Below are positions 48,563 through 60,395 of a stretch of DNA of 64,000 nucleotides, piece by piece. Under the pieces are notes generated by a model. That model saw only the letters and a list, made by a program, of their open reading frames with translations. It ran no database searches and was not told where the DNA came from. The position numbers were made by a program, and so were the translations under genes. The stretch lies in NCBI GenBank assembly GCA_013368315.1, contig JAACJM010000021.1, positions 682,001 to 746,000 on the forward strand. The letters are read 5' to 3'. The stretch is from Tetrapyrgos nigripes (Eukaryota; Basidiomycota; Agaricomycetes; Agaricales; Campanellaceae). Position 1 is the stretch's first letter. Each line of letters opens with the position of its first letter.

Positions 48563-51500
48563 TTAAAAGGCTATTTCATGTGCGTGATAGTCTGCGTACT
48601 TATTTACATAGAAAGCTACGTATTTATCTAAAGAATTATGTGGACCGAAATCCCTGATTGGCACCTGTTCATCGCCGGTAACCCCAATCAAGTGTGCACT
48701 CCGGTAGAGACAATCGATATGAACTACCTCCATCACCCGTTGGTCCTCGCGGTCCAGGTCAGGCTGAACCATCCACATCCCAGTCTCTTCACAAGGAGAG
48801 TCTCCAACAGTAGAGAACCAATGAACCAAGGCACAGGGGTAATTCACTCCTTGATGTTTGAAGCGCAAGAAAGCAAATACCCTTCCTACCAACAATCCTT
48901 CAAACCCTACTTCGCCGTTGTCATCACCCTCCATGAAAACACAGTCATAGCGTGCAGGACCATTACGCCATGACTTGACAGCCCGAATGAGCTCGTGCCG
49001 CATTCCACCTAATCCTGAAGCGTCACTCGGAGCGAAAAAGAATGCATGAGCTGAATGATGAAGAAAGACATGATGACGTGGAGCCAAATTTGGGCATTCT
49101 TCTACACGCATGTCCCTCCCCATTTGCCCAATTGGAGCATCAGGGTGTAGCTGGTTATATAAAAATTGCTGTAAGAGAACTCGAAGGTGAGGTTGTCCAA
49201 GGTAGACTGCGAGATCATCTACTTCGCGAGGAACATTACGAGCTGTGGAAGAAATATTAGTGGTTGGTGATCCTGTGAACAGACAGCATACCTGGCTTGC
49301 GAGATAGCTTCACATCTCCCTGGCTATATGGCCGATCACTTGGTTCAGCATCCTCTTCCATGTTGTTAGCTGGTGGGGACGGAGGGGGTGGTGGGGGTGG
49401 TGGGGGACCAACTGTCTTCCGAGGCTGAAGCATCCCACGAGACTCCAAATCAACACGATATGCAGATATTTTGTCTTGCCTCTGGTTAGTCAGAAGCATC
49501 TGACCGAGGGGTTGATTCCAGCTGGATCTGCGCCATGGGCGTTTGACAGCAGCAATATGTTTTGACTCGGTGATAGATGAGCAGAGTCCATTAGGAGCGC
49601 CGAACTGCTGGATAAGGAATGGGTAGTGTACAAGGGAGTGTTGGCGGGGAAGCGGAGAGAAACCGTCAGGCCGTACTCCAGTAGTATGGAAGATTTCGTG
49701 ACTATGATGAAAACGTGAAATTGCGTTCTCAATAGCTGTCACTGTATCCTCGTCAATGACATTCCTCCGAACGAGATAACAGAACTCCAGAAAGTCCGCA
49801 ACAGTCTGAACCATCTGCAGTGGTACATGCCCAACAATGGCTGGAAGATAAACCTGCAAAGAGTTTGATAGTCAATGAGTGATTACAGAGGGAAAACTGA
49901 AAGACCAAGATGCACCTTCATGAGCCCTTTTGAATCATTTCCAGTCCACTGTTTGAATCCACGCCCTTCGTGAAATTGTCGAAAGCCAGGGAATGGGGTA
50001 GTGACCATGATACTATGAGCAGGTGAGTCAGGTAGCAGCAGAGCAGCAGAGCAGAGTTCCGAAGAAACAACTTGCCGTCTGTCAATATCAGCTAATCTTT
50101 CTTTTGCTTCAGCTGTTGAATATGTCGTCTCGATATATTGAGTGACCCAGTCTACAAGATGGTCTTTGAAGGTTCCTTTGATGATCTGGTGTAAAAGATC
50201 AGGTGCTAGTAGCTCATGAATGTCGGCACGAGGAAAGGAAGCTGTGAAAGGCTGGGACTGGTCATTAAGCTTACAGCTGACAGGATGATGCAACGTACTC
50301 GAAGATCTGCAACAATGCCATAGTCATCCCAAAGTTCCTTCAATGTACATCCATCTTCTGACTCGTACAATGCATCAGTAAGCTCATGCGTTCGGCGCCC
50401 TCCCCCACTGCCTCCATTGTCAAGATCATCTGGAGATGCTGTGCAACTGCTTGCACATTAAGAATCAGAGTGTCATTACAGAGATGAAATAAAATCTCAC
50501 CGTGGACACCAGTTTTGGACAATGCAGGCAAGGAGTGCCTGTTCGGGGTAATCAGCAATATAAGGTCCCAACCCATAAACGACACGACGATAATGACCAT
50601 CAGGGCAACGGGTAATGCGAGGATTTTCCATGAAAGGGCGCAATGAGGAAAGAACATGCTCGAGAGAAGTGTGAAAGAGTTGGCGCCGAAATTTGCGGAA
50701 TTCCGATCCACCTGCATGGTCTTGGGATGCTATGAGGAAACTAAATCATTTGATAGAGCACGAAGAAAGCATTTTACTCACTTTTTGGCACAGCCAAAAA
50801 CCCGAGTAAGGCAACAGCGTTGCGGTGCGCTCGTCAGACTGATGAATGAACATTACCAAGGGAGATATATAAAGGGTAGTAATCATTCTGGCCAGTAGCA
50901 ACCAATACTGTAGTTTTGTTGCTGCCAAGAATGATGGGCACAAACATTGCTCCATGATTGTTTTCATCCTCTGCAATCTTGTCCTAAAGAAGTCAATGTA
51001 GCCAGTCAGTAAAAACGAGCCTAGAAGATGAGGAAGTCAACACATACACATTGGAACCACGCCCAATTACTAGTCATGAGATCCCGGTAGAGACGTTTTC
51101 CATTCTTGCTAATTCTCCGGGGAGCGACATCAAACTCGTTGGCAAAGCTAGGATTAGAGAGCATGTTTTCCAAAACCGAGAGAGGGTCTCAGAACCAGAC
51201 CTTGTATTTCTGAGTTTTCCACACAGGAACAGCTGAGATATCCTCTGGTAACTCACCATTGTATTTGACTGAAAAGCTCTCCCATGGGGTATCGCCCTGT
51301 TTGATAGCGTTGATGGTCACGTATAAATCTTCGTGGTTGGCGAAAGGTGATTCGAGATCTGGGCTTAGGAGCTCAGACAAGATTTCTGAGAAGGTGTCAA
51401 TGTCGCTGCCTGACATTTCCACCTTCTGGTATAGAAACTCCCCAAGCTTGAATTCGGCAGCACCGTTAAAAGGACTGTAGTCGTCGGAATTGCGTGCCTG

Positions 51501-51923
51501 TGGAGGTGAAGGTGGGGAATGGTCTTCCAAGTCATCACCGTCGAAATCACAAGGAGTTCCTAAAATTAACATTAGTTGAATACAACTCCATATCGTTTTG
51601 AGGCCGATGAACGCACCGTCAATGATAGGATGAAGTAGAACTTGTGTGCCATATTTCTGAAGTTCTATGGGTGCTGCAGACCATGGAAGTCAGACTGGAG
51701 AGCCATTCTGCCTACGTCTTGGTGAACGGCGGGAAGAAAAAGGCAACGAGAGATTGGGAGCTGGTGATGGTGACGGTGTACGCAATTCGGGTGTTGGAAA
51801 CTGTAGATCAGGAGTTGGTGATGCTGGCTGAACTGGATGCTTCTCATCTGTATGACGCTTGAGTCCCCAAGAACGGCTGAAAGACCTGTTACATTTGCCA
51901 CATATGAATTGACCTTTGGCCAT
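48563..51923 (-). pseudogene. Plavaka-type transposase, two nonsense codons
   Basis: The N-terminal C2H2 finger is FICGKCNRSFSRSWGLKRHT-DEKH (Cys-x2-Cys, His-x4-His). Family blocks follow: HPIIDGTPCDFDGDDLEDHS, GAMFVPIILGSNKTTVLVAT, GQNDYYPLYISLGNVHSS, PDGHYRRVVYGLGPYIADYP, the NWCPR Cys motif, FPRADIHELLAPDLLHQIIK, GTFKDHLVDWV, GRGFKQWTGNDSKGLMKVYL and ITESKHIAAVKRPWRRSSWN. The C-terminal part is SAHAFFFAPSDASGLGGMRH and GVNYPCALVHWFSTVGDSP. Two in-frame stops interrupt it: TGA at 51189-51191, where relatives read Trp-Tyr/Phe-Arg-Asp-Pro, and TGA at 50834-50836, in NVHSSV-stop-RAHRNAVALLGF. Both look like CGA to TGA. The product should be truncated. Confidence 0.82.
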
Positions 51924-52040
51924 GGTTTAGGAAGAGCACAAATTTCCTGAAAGACAGGAGTAAACAAATGAGTCGTTAAGCATAAAATTTTCGAGACGTA
52001 CCTTGGTTACCATAACCTTGTCCCATCCTCTTGCCCACCC

Positions 52041-54678
52041 ATGTCCGAAGTCAAACCTCCTACCTGTCGACAACGACGTGATGGTGCTGCACTACCCTCT
52101 AACAGCCCTCAATTGCCTGAGCCTGTTACAGCTCAAACAACAACCAGTCCAGCAGGCCCTGCACCTCTTCAAGTCGGCAATGGAATGCAGCTACGTGGTA
52201 AGCGCGACCCACACCCGGCCACACCAGACCTCTCAGCTCCCAAACGTTCATCAAAAGAGGTCCAAGCGGAGAAGAATTTGAAAGCAGATGCCAAAGAAAA
52301 GAAGAAGCAGGCACGTCTGGCTGTCATAACGAAGGCGGCAGAGATCGAAGACCGGCAGCAGACAGAAGATCAAGAAGCAAAAGAAACAGGCCACAATCCT
52401 CCATCCAATACCATGAAAAAGAAACCTCGCCGAAGGGCCAAGGGTGAAGGGAAAAGTACGTGTTTTAGCCAAGTCTTGCATAATACTTGTTTGCCTATGA
52501 CCTCTGGTGGTAGATGGCAATGGACAGAATATGGAAGAAGGTGAGTCTTGCGGCTCTCCAGTGAGTGTCTGATTGAAAGATGTTGTATTAGAAATCATGA
52601 ATACACTGGGTCGTATCGACGATTTGCTGGACAGTGACGTGGCCAAGCCAGATGCATCTACAGCTTCTGAAAATCCAGCGGCAGCCCCAGCAACCATGAC
52701 ATCTACTAGCAAGAGAAAACGAGAAGAGAGTGAGTAACTTTCAGGATGAGGAGCATTATACTGACGTACTTTTCAACTCCTACAGAACTTCAGCCTACCA
52801 CCTCAACACCTACAGACACCGGTACTCCAAGCCCTGGCAATGAGTCTACATTCATACCTGCTGACGACGACGAGTTTCAAACTGCAGAAGGATTGAATGA
52901 CTCGGAGGAGGAAGGAAAACCTGCTAAGAAAACGAGAGTTGCGAAGAAAGGGCAATTACGTTCTGAAATCAAAGCTAAACGTTCTGCACCAGAATCCAAA
53001 TCAGAAGACCAGAGTGGGTGCAGTTCCTTACTAACTGTTTTTGGAACACTGCTGATTTCTACGCTCAGTATTGTTGTACCACCACCCAGCAAGAAGAAGA
53101 AGATCGCATTGCAAGGCTTCTGCAAGGATAGTGCACCCCTGGTGTTGAGTAATAAGTCCGATAATGCTCAGCTTACGACTTCAGCCGAAATTTCCAAGGA
53201 AGATGCCGAATACGAAACTGGAGGGTTTGGTGACGAGAATGGAGATGAAGAAGAACGGGAGGTGACTGCGAAGAGCAAGGCCAAGCCAGTGAAGATCAAG
53301 AGTGTTGCAGCTGTCGTTACAGTGTGTGATTGTTTACTTTTCCGAAGTTTCTCGGCTGACAACAATTCAGACACCCTCTAATGTCAAAGTTGTGCCGACA
53401 ACATCTGTGCCAGGTCTTATCACTCCAGCGAAGAGGCGCAGAGACATTTGTATAACCAACCTTCCCTCCGACGTGCAATCAGTGTTTTCAAAGGTTTTCC
53501 TACCGGTCATAATCGAATACACTGGATGTCTCAAAGCTTGGAGCACCCCTTCACTGTCAGATTTGAAAGAGCTCTGGGAGAGTGTCATGCTGGACCCTGT
53601 CCATACTCAGTTCACAAAGCTCAATGCCGACAAGACTATTGAAACCTTGGTATGTAATCTGACAAGTAGCTGCAAGTTTGACTGACAATTACATATCGAC
53701 AGGTTGACCAGCGCCTCTCTGCTTGGTGCAACACTTTCGCCAGTACAGCGCTGTCCACACTTGAAAAGACCATTTTCAAAATGGAGAATATCAACACGCC
53801 CGAAGAATGCGAAAAATACGTCAACAAGCAGCTTGAGGGTGACTACAGGTGTCGAAATTTTTATTACCTTCACATATTGAAAAAGGGAGACAAAATCCAC
53901 TATGCAGTGCGTGTCCTTTTACTTTCTACCTTTCCTAATCATGACAGTCTGTCCAGGGCCTCTTCCAATCCTATCTAATCTCCAAGACCTTCTCCGAGCA
54001 TCTGAAGAGCATCAAGGGCATTGAGTTGGCAGACCGTATCTCGGAAAGGCCTGTTGGAGCAATGGTATTGACAATCATGGCAGTGCGTCGCTGATTGATT
54101 TGCCCTGGTTTCTAACTGATGTCTTTTGAAAGGTCCAGCGTGCACTCAACTTCCACGAGTCTGGCATTAAGGTTGTGCCTTCCCATGCAAATGGACATTT
54201 CTCGACCTCGGTATGGGGTAATAGGAAAGTAGTCATTGATGGGAAGGAGGTTGAGCTCAAGACAACAGACGATCTCCATGAGATTTTCAGCAAGGTTCCC
54301 AACACAAACACTGATCGTATTTCCAGCGCTCAATGGGATGGGATCATGGAAGCCACACAGCTTCGCCTTACAGAAAAGAAGACTTCAAACAGCCCGAAGG
54401 CTGATGCTACCGTCAAAGTCAAGACCACCGTAGACGTTAACTGGGTGATGCCTGAAGATGATTTGAACATTTTCAACGGTGCATTTCAGGAGCAAGAAAA
54501 AGCAACAGATACTCCGGGTTCCGTGCCTGTACATGACGGCCACGAGAAGGACACCATGGATGAGGATAAAGTTGTTGAAGAAGTTGAAGAGGTGGAGGAC
54601 GAGAATGGCTCAAGCAGTGATGAAGATGGTGAGGACATGGATGAGGATGAGGATGAGGACGAGGATGGTGATACTTAG
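52041..54678 (+). CDS. Transposon-borne charged protein, possible DUF6532-like fold
   Basis: The start is MSEVKPPTCRQRRDGAALPS. A long disordered basic/acidic N-half follows over several exons (AEKNLKADAKEKKKQARLAV, KKKPRRRAKGEG, MTSTSKRKREE, KPAKKTRVAKKGQLRSEIKA, EYETGGFGDENGDEEEREV). The folded C-half reads VFSKVFLPVIIEYTGCLKAW, LKELWESVMLDPVHTQFTKL, NYYLHI-like helices, RISERPVGAMVLTIMAVQRA and LNFHESGIKVVPSHANGHFS. It ends in an extremely acidic tail (DEDGEDMDEDEDEDEDGD). The C-half recalls Agaricomycete DUF6532 proteins (P-x-A/G-x-A-L..A-V-x-R-A-L, then G and a W), without alignment. The gene lies inside the element, divergent from the transposase, and appears open. Its function is unknown. 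Confidence 0.68.
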
Positions 54679-54967
54679 TCGAGACTAGGATCGCAGTAAG
54701 TCTGTCATTCCCGTTTTCTCTCTAGACCAATCGCTTATGTGTTGCTGGGTTTGCTGACAACAAGATAGAATCGCAACACGAACATCAAGGTGGAGAATAG
54801 TGTACTCAAGGAATCTTTTAATGGGTCTTTATTCATACTTATACACGAACTTTTATCTACTTTTGAAGCATACATCAAACTTAAATAAGTAAGGGACTGG
54901 CGATATAAAAGTTTGGAGATACTTATATAAGTTTGAAAAAACTCCCAAAAAGATCTAAAAAGACGGG

Positions 54968-54984
54968 TTGCCCTTTTGCTGATG
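54968..54984 (-). repeat. Right terminal inverted repeat of the 7.76 kb element
   Basis: TTGCCCTTTTGCTGATG, the inverse of the left terminus with one mismatch. It is preceded by AAAAAG motifs. Confidence 0.85.
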
Positions 54985-54985
54985 T

Positions 54986-56683
54986 GACAACGACGAATTG
55001 GGTGAATTTGACAATTCGCATGAGGACGACAATGATCTTCCCACTCTCGTTCTTCCACCTGTGGGTGCTAGTCCAGCTCTGGTTTACCAAGTGCGCAATC
55101 AAACACAATAGTGTCTTATTTCTGATACTCAACATTTTCATTTTAGCGACTCCAAGAGGCTCACTTACAGAACCAAACTCTTCGTCAACGCAATTCTGAG
55201 CTTCGCCTTCTCGTTAGTACACTCAAAAGCATGAAGAGCAAAAAGCGTGGACAAGGCCGAAAACATGAAGCTCCTGTCAATCCTACCCTAGATCCCTGGA
55301 TGAGCCGAATCACAACTTTAGCAAACAGGTGGATGGTGATGAACGAACCATGGATCAATGTCGACATTTTTGGTCATCCAGTACCTACCGATCTCCCCGA
55401 TCCATTTTCACCTGCTCGTTTCATAGACAAGAACACGTACACGGCGGGAACGATTGCAGAATTGCATCGTCATCTTCAAGAACCACGTTTGCAGGAGCTT
55501 GCGGCAACTTTTCCCGCATTCAAATCTGAAGTATGTGATACATTTGCTCTTCATCACATTTGTTTTGATATTATCTACATTCCGTAGTTCAGAAAGGCTG
55601 TCAACAACCATCGTACCCACACCACCGATCGTGTTCGACAGCATGCCGCTATCATTCTATGTGAACTTTCACCCCCTGCATGCATTGGAGTGGCAAGATC
55701 GGGCGAAGAGTGTGCTGATTCCGAGCTACTCAAGACGCTTTGGACACAAGGAAAGAAGGATATCAGCGACGAGAAACTTGCCCCTATTTTCTTTCCCGAG
55801 CAGATCATTAATCCGCATACAACTTTTCTCAATGAATACCAACCCCGTGTAAGGGATCAATCCCTTTTATCCGTCTTCAGACTAATGATTAGTTGTAGAT
55901 CATTCGTATTAATCTTTTCGCCCCTTCCGCTATCAAGAATCCAGATGCACCGATAACTGGAAAGCACCTCGTTGGGTTTCAGTGGGGCGTACGCAGTGTC
56001 AATGCATCTTGCATTGCTTGGTCTGCAATCATGGTACGTTTTTATCTAGTTTTGATACTACATATATTCTACATGCATTATATACTTACTCCCAGTCTTT
56101 CAAGCTTTGTTTTATTGTCTCGCCCGACAAAGAGTTCACCGAAGTCGGTACTATATCACGTATCCCATATCGAGAGCATTTCCAAGCCTATCGTAAGATG
56201 ATTGTATTAGCGGAGTCAAAAGGTACGCCTTGGGCAAAATCTCTATATGACTTCTACAATCGACGGGTATTTGCCGGTGTTTCTGGGATGGAATTTGCTG
56301 CGTCTCCCTCCTCGAGTGCTGCTGTTGATGAGCTTGATGAGTTGATGCAGCATCTGATGGCGCCAAACCCTCTTGACGCTGCATTTGGAAATACTTCCGA
56401 TAATCTTCCTCCCATCATTTCTTCCTCCAACGCCGTTCCCATCATCCCAGCCCGTGATTCCAACACTCAGACAAGCTCACCATCAGACGCTGCGCAGGCA
56501 GACGACAACGATGATCTTGAATCCGTTGGAACGGGATCATTAAATGCACCTCGTGGACGCGGGCGCGGGCGTGGGCGTGGAGGCAGTGCTCAAGGAAAAG
56601 GAAAGGCCAAGGATGTTTCCTCTAGCGCTCCCGAAGCTGAACCCGAAAGGCCAGCACGCGCTACACGCTCCAGGAGAACTTAG
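54986..56683 (+). pseudogene. 5'-truncated Agaricomycete protein (DUF6698-like)
   Basis: An open frame starts exactly at the transposon border: DNDELGEFDNSHEDDNDLPT to ASPALVYQ. An intron at 55091-55146 (GTGCGC..TTTTAG) joins it in phase to RLQEAHLQNQTLRQRNSELR and on to MKSKKRGQGRKHEAPVNPTL. Later exons give NEPWINVDIFGHP, PSPARFI-like sequence, FFPEQIINPHTTFLNEYQPR, HLVGFQWGVRSVNASCIAWS and HFQAYRKMIVLAESKGTPWA, then an RGRGRGRGG tail. The helical block with GV-x-S-VNASCIAW recalls DUF6698 proteins (recognition only). Upstream the frame meets a stop inside the terminal repeat and no start is available there. The ATG at 55231 could still serve. Left-flank DNA at 47.1 kb does not look like the missing 5' part. 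Confidence 0.65.
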
Positions 56684-57600
56684 AAGAGAAGTACTCGGCA
56701 ATTTAGTTTCATTCACAGTGAGGATTACAGTATACAATTGTACAAATTTACCTTTATCATGCTCGGAATACATTCTTCAGTACATATAGCAGCCGTAAAT
56801 TGGAGTAGATGAGATGGCGAAAGCGCAGAGTGACTGCTATCAGTTGTTGAGTTGCGGCGATCTGCAGTATATTAGCCGTTAAATCCACGTCTAGTAAAGC
56901 TTGATCTCTAGTATAAATACAGGTCAATGGCCTAACTGTCTGTAACGTCTCGAGTGCACACTTGAAATTTGACTACAAATCGTTGATTGTGCTTGGGTTC
57001 AAATCTCGCCTTGACATACTAATATTCGAGTAATATATGTAGACGGCATTGATGGTCTTTTTTGCTTCGCTAAACCTGCTCAACTCATTGATGCTGAGCT
57101 CGTCGTCATGATTAATTATAATGGCCCCGACCTTAGCCGATATAATGATTTTCGCCATCTTAATAATCCTATTATAGCGGCTGCCGGCCATTATGCCCGT
57201 AATAATGTATTGTGCCATGTCATGATGTCATTTCAAAAGTTCCGACACATTGTCATTCTTATTGTGGTCCCAAAAGCCATTGTGTATGCCAAACGGACAG
57301 TCCTCATACCAGGCTTCCAGGTCAGATGACAGGTCTTCATGTTGACATTGCTCACAGTGCCTCAGAAGTTGCAGGCATTGAGCATACTTGTACGCCCCTC
57401 AGAAGAGACACTGGCAGAGGGAGACAGCAGGCATGAGCAGTATGATAAAAAAACCATAAAAAATACATCAGGTTGGCTACTGTAATTACGGAAATCAGGG
57501 ATTTCATGTGGGACTATTTTTCCAGTGTTTTTTGATCATTTTTTGAGGTGTTTTTCATTGAAAAATCAGCTGAAAAACAAGCTGAAAAACACCCTATTGA
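56684..57600. other. Non-coding region with tRNA-like sequence
   Basis: A tRNA-like A/B-box pair lies at about 56930-57012. No protein-coding gene is supported. Confidence 0.45.
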
Positions 57601-58200
57601 TACATCAGGGCAGCAGATACAAGTGCAGCTGGATGGCTATCACTATAGCTTGCAATACTTCTATCATGACAGTGCTCTCGTATTATCTGTGGAAGAGCAG
57701 GACCAGAATGAAAGGTGAGTACTTGAGGTTTCGTCCAGTGCTGAGATCCTCTAGCTGAAGACTGACAGTACCAGTGGCACATTGATGCTGAAAATGAAAT
57801 AATCATCAATTAACCAGTGATACTGTCATTTCCAAGCTCATTCGCACATCAGTGGAAACTGCATTGCCTGCGACCATCTTCTGCATTTGTGGTACAGCTT
57901 TAATGGTCAGTGTCATTAATATCACGAAACCAAGGCTTGAACTCACCTGAGTCGTTGTAGACTATCTTTCCCAGGACAAACCTGCAGTTGATTTTTACAT
58001 TGCCCATGACCTAATTGTACATGTAGGTCTCCAATAATGATTATTTCTGGCAACAATCTCTTCATTTCCAACAGAAACACCCTCATGATGGTAATCATCA
58101 GTTGACCAGTGTTTACGATTAGAGGCTTCTGATAAGTTTGTACACACAGACTCTCAACACTTGTTCTGTCCTTTGTTGACAAATGGGGCCCAGGACTTTA
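57601..58200 (+). pseudogene. Decayed 3' duplicate of the DUF6534 gene
   Basis: This region matches the stretch from about 59450 to 60020 nearly base for base in places: CAGCTGGATGGCTATCAC, TTCCAAGCTCATTCGCACAT and GAGGCTTCTGATAAGTTTGT. The 5' part of the gene is missing and several codons and splice sites are changed, so it cannot encode a full protein. Where the intact gene has a GC intron donor after ATGAAAG, this copy has GT. Confidence 0.82.
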
Positions 58201-58276
58201 CTGACCCTTGGACATCTGCTACACCCTCCCCGTGAGAGCGTGTCAGGATCGGACAAATCGCCTACCCCTTCGCTAT

Positions 58277-58500
58277 ACGCCACCCGCAGGACCCCTGGTG
58301 TTTCAGTCCCTGGTCGGGTGATACACCCCTGCACCAAGGACATTTCACCTCGCGCTTGCGAGACACTGTACAGTGAAATGTTTTGAATACGCCACCCGCA
58401 GGAGCCCTGGTGTTTCAGTCCCTGGTCGGGTGATACACCCCTGCACCAAGGACATTTCACCTCGCGCTTGCGAGACACTGTACAGTGAAATGTTTTGAAA
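58277..58500. repeat. 112-bp tandem duplication with inverted repeats
   Basis: Two adjacent copies (58277-58388 and 58389-58500) begin ACGCCACCCGCAGGA and differ by very few bases. Each contains a perfect palindrome CACTGTACAGTG inside a larger inverted repeat CATTTCAC..GTGAAATG. Confidence 0.95.
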
Positions 58501-58851
58501 TTAATGAGAAGAGAAAGGCGAAGAATATTTGAGATGGGTTGAACGAATGAACGTGATAGAAGATATCTTCAGGCTTTCATGTCAGCATCTTCGGAGTATA
58601 ATCTCCACTCCTGATGGGCCTGATTGATCCCTAGGTCAACCAGAATCACGGCAGACATAGAACCTACATAGGCTAAAGCCCAGTATGGGCATCTTCGGGT
58701 GAAAGCGCCATAGTGGCAGGGGAGCAGTCTAGCCAGAAACGTACCCGGGCTGAATGAATCGCGATTAACGACGACTCAATATTCGGCCTTGATTTAAAAC
58801 CTAGAAACTCCAAGTCACCTCCAACTTGTTCGGGTCCCCTCCATACCCAAC

Positions 58852-60395
58852 ATGGCAGAAAATCCTCCCATCAATGTCAGCCTCATCCTCGGACCCGTGG
58901 TGGTTGCTACTTTGCTCAACGCTCTTCTCAGTGGGATCTGTATCGTCCAGTTCTTCGAGTACTATGATTCCAGAATCAAAGATGGACCTACCATTACGTG
59001 CGTACTCCAAGTTTGTCCGATTCAATTAAATGGCTCAAAGCCGTCCTGTAGCTGCCTCGTCATATGGATCGCAGTTGTCGACACGTTCTCTTCTTGTACG
59101 TCCTCGTACTTGCTGTGGCACTATGCCGTAGATAGTTTTGCGAACAAAATTGGTCTCCTTTCGACACCTTGGCAGTTCAACACGATAGCTATCTATACCA
59201 CGCTGTGAGTATTCCAGACACTGGCAATTCACATAGAAAAGCCGACTCACCACTGTACGTGTCTGCCACCAGCATTTCCGTCCCAGTACAATTCTTCCTC
59301 GCCTGGCGTATTCGTATTTTCTCCAAATCATTGGTCCTCTTCGTCGTCATCTGCATGCTTTCCCTGGCTCAAGGAGGATTAGGTTTTGCAGCGACTATCG
59401 GCGGATTGCTCGAACCGAGTGTAGAAGCCAATGTTAAACGGATACCTGTTGCAGACAGCTGGATGGCTATCACCGTAGCTTGCGATGCGTTTATCACGGT
59501 GACACTCTCGTATCATCTGTTGAAGAGCAGGACCGGGATGAAAGGCGAGTATTTATTCAGGGCACCGGTGGCGCCGTGACACTGAAAACAAAATAATCAT
59601 CAATCAGCCAGCGACACTGTCATTTCCAAGCTCATTCGCACATCAGTGGAAACTGCATTGCCTGTGACCATCTTTTGCATTTGTTATTTGGTTTTTCTGG
59701 TCAGTGTCATTAATCGATTTCACGAAATCAAGGCTTGGGCTCACCCGAGTCGTTGTAGACCGCCTTTCCCAGGACAAACCTGCGGTTGATTTTTACAATG
59801 CCCATGGCCCGATTGTACACGTAGGTCTTCTAATAATGATTATTTCTGGTGACAATCTCTTCATTTCCGACAGAAACACCCTCATGACGGTAATCGTCAA
59901 TTGATTTGTGTTTACGATTAGAGGCTTCTGATAAGTTTGTACGCACAGACTCTCAACACTCGTTCTGTCCTTCGTCAACAAATGAAGCCTACGACTCTAC
60001 CGACCCTTGGACATCTGTGGGAGTCACGACAAAATAACTCCAGTTCGGTGAGTCACAATCCCGTACCTCAATAATTCGTGGCCGATTTACTTGGTTGCAT
60101 GACCTCTTCTCCTCCTGATTCCTCCTAATGGTGCAACCTTGTCCGGATTACTTTCGTGTTTACCAACACTGACTGTTTGAAATTGCCCCATTGCTGGCAG
60201 GGCGATCGCCACCCAGTCCAATCTGTGGGACCCTCCAACTCTATCCAAGTTAACGTGATCTCGACTGGCACTATGTTGGACGATTTGAGTGTCGAAGGAA
60301 AAAAGGTCGAAAGATCGCGGAGTGATATAACAGATTCGCATGGCGACCTAAATTCGTTCTGGCAGAATACAGAAAGCGATCTTAAGATCTCGTGA
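58852..60395 (+). CDS. DUF6534 multi-pass membrane protein
   Basis: A seven-helix-like membrane protein of the Agaricomycete DUF6534 family. The start is MAENPPINVSLILGPVVVAT, then LLSGICIVQFFEYY. Further helices are VIWIAVVDTFSSCTSSYLLW, PWQFNTIAIYTTL, TSISVPVQFFLAWRIRIFSK and LVLFVVICMLSLAQGGLGFA. The signature helix ADSWMAITVACDAFITVTLS leads to KSRTGMK. A GC-AG intron (59545-59607) joins this to ASDTVISKLIRTSVETALPV and TIFCICYLVFL, then TAFPRTNLRLIFTMPMARLY and LYAQTLNTRSVLRQQM. The polar C-tail contains SNSIQVNVISTGTMLDDLSV. One junction near 59820-59940 is not settled. Function is unknown. A decayed 3' duplicate lies just upstream. Confidence 0.78.

Larger units (their letters stand above)
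47228..54984. mobile_element. Plavaka-like DNA transposon with three genes
   Basis: The termini are CATCAGTAAAAGGGCAA at 47228-47244 and its near-perfect inverse TTGCCCTTTTGCTGATG at 54968-54984 (one mismatch in 17). Inside each end are repeated CTTTT-type motifs, a subterminal-repeat pattern like CACTA-superfamily elements. Contents are a coiled-coil gene (minus), a C2H2-headed Plavaka-type transposase (minus, broken) and a large charged protein (plus). No target-site duplication could be recognised. The right end directly abuts the cut exon of another gene. Confidence 0.82.
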
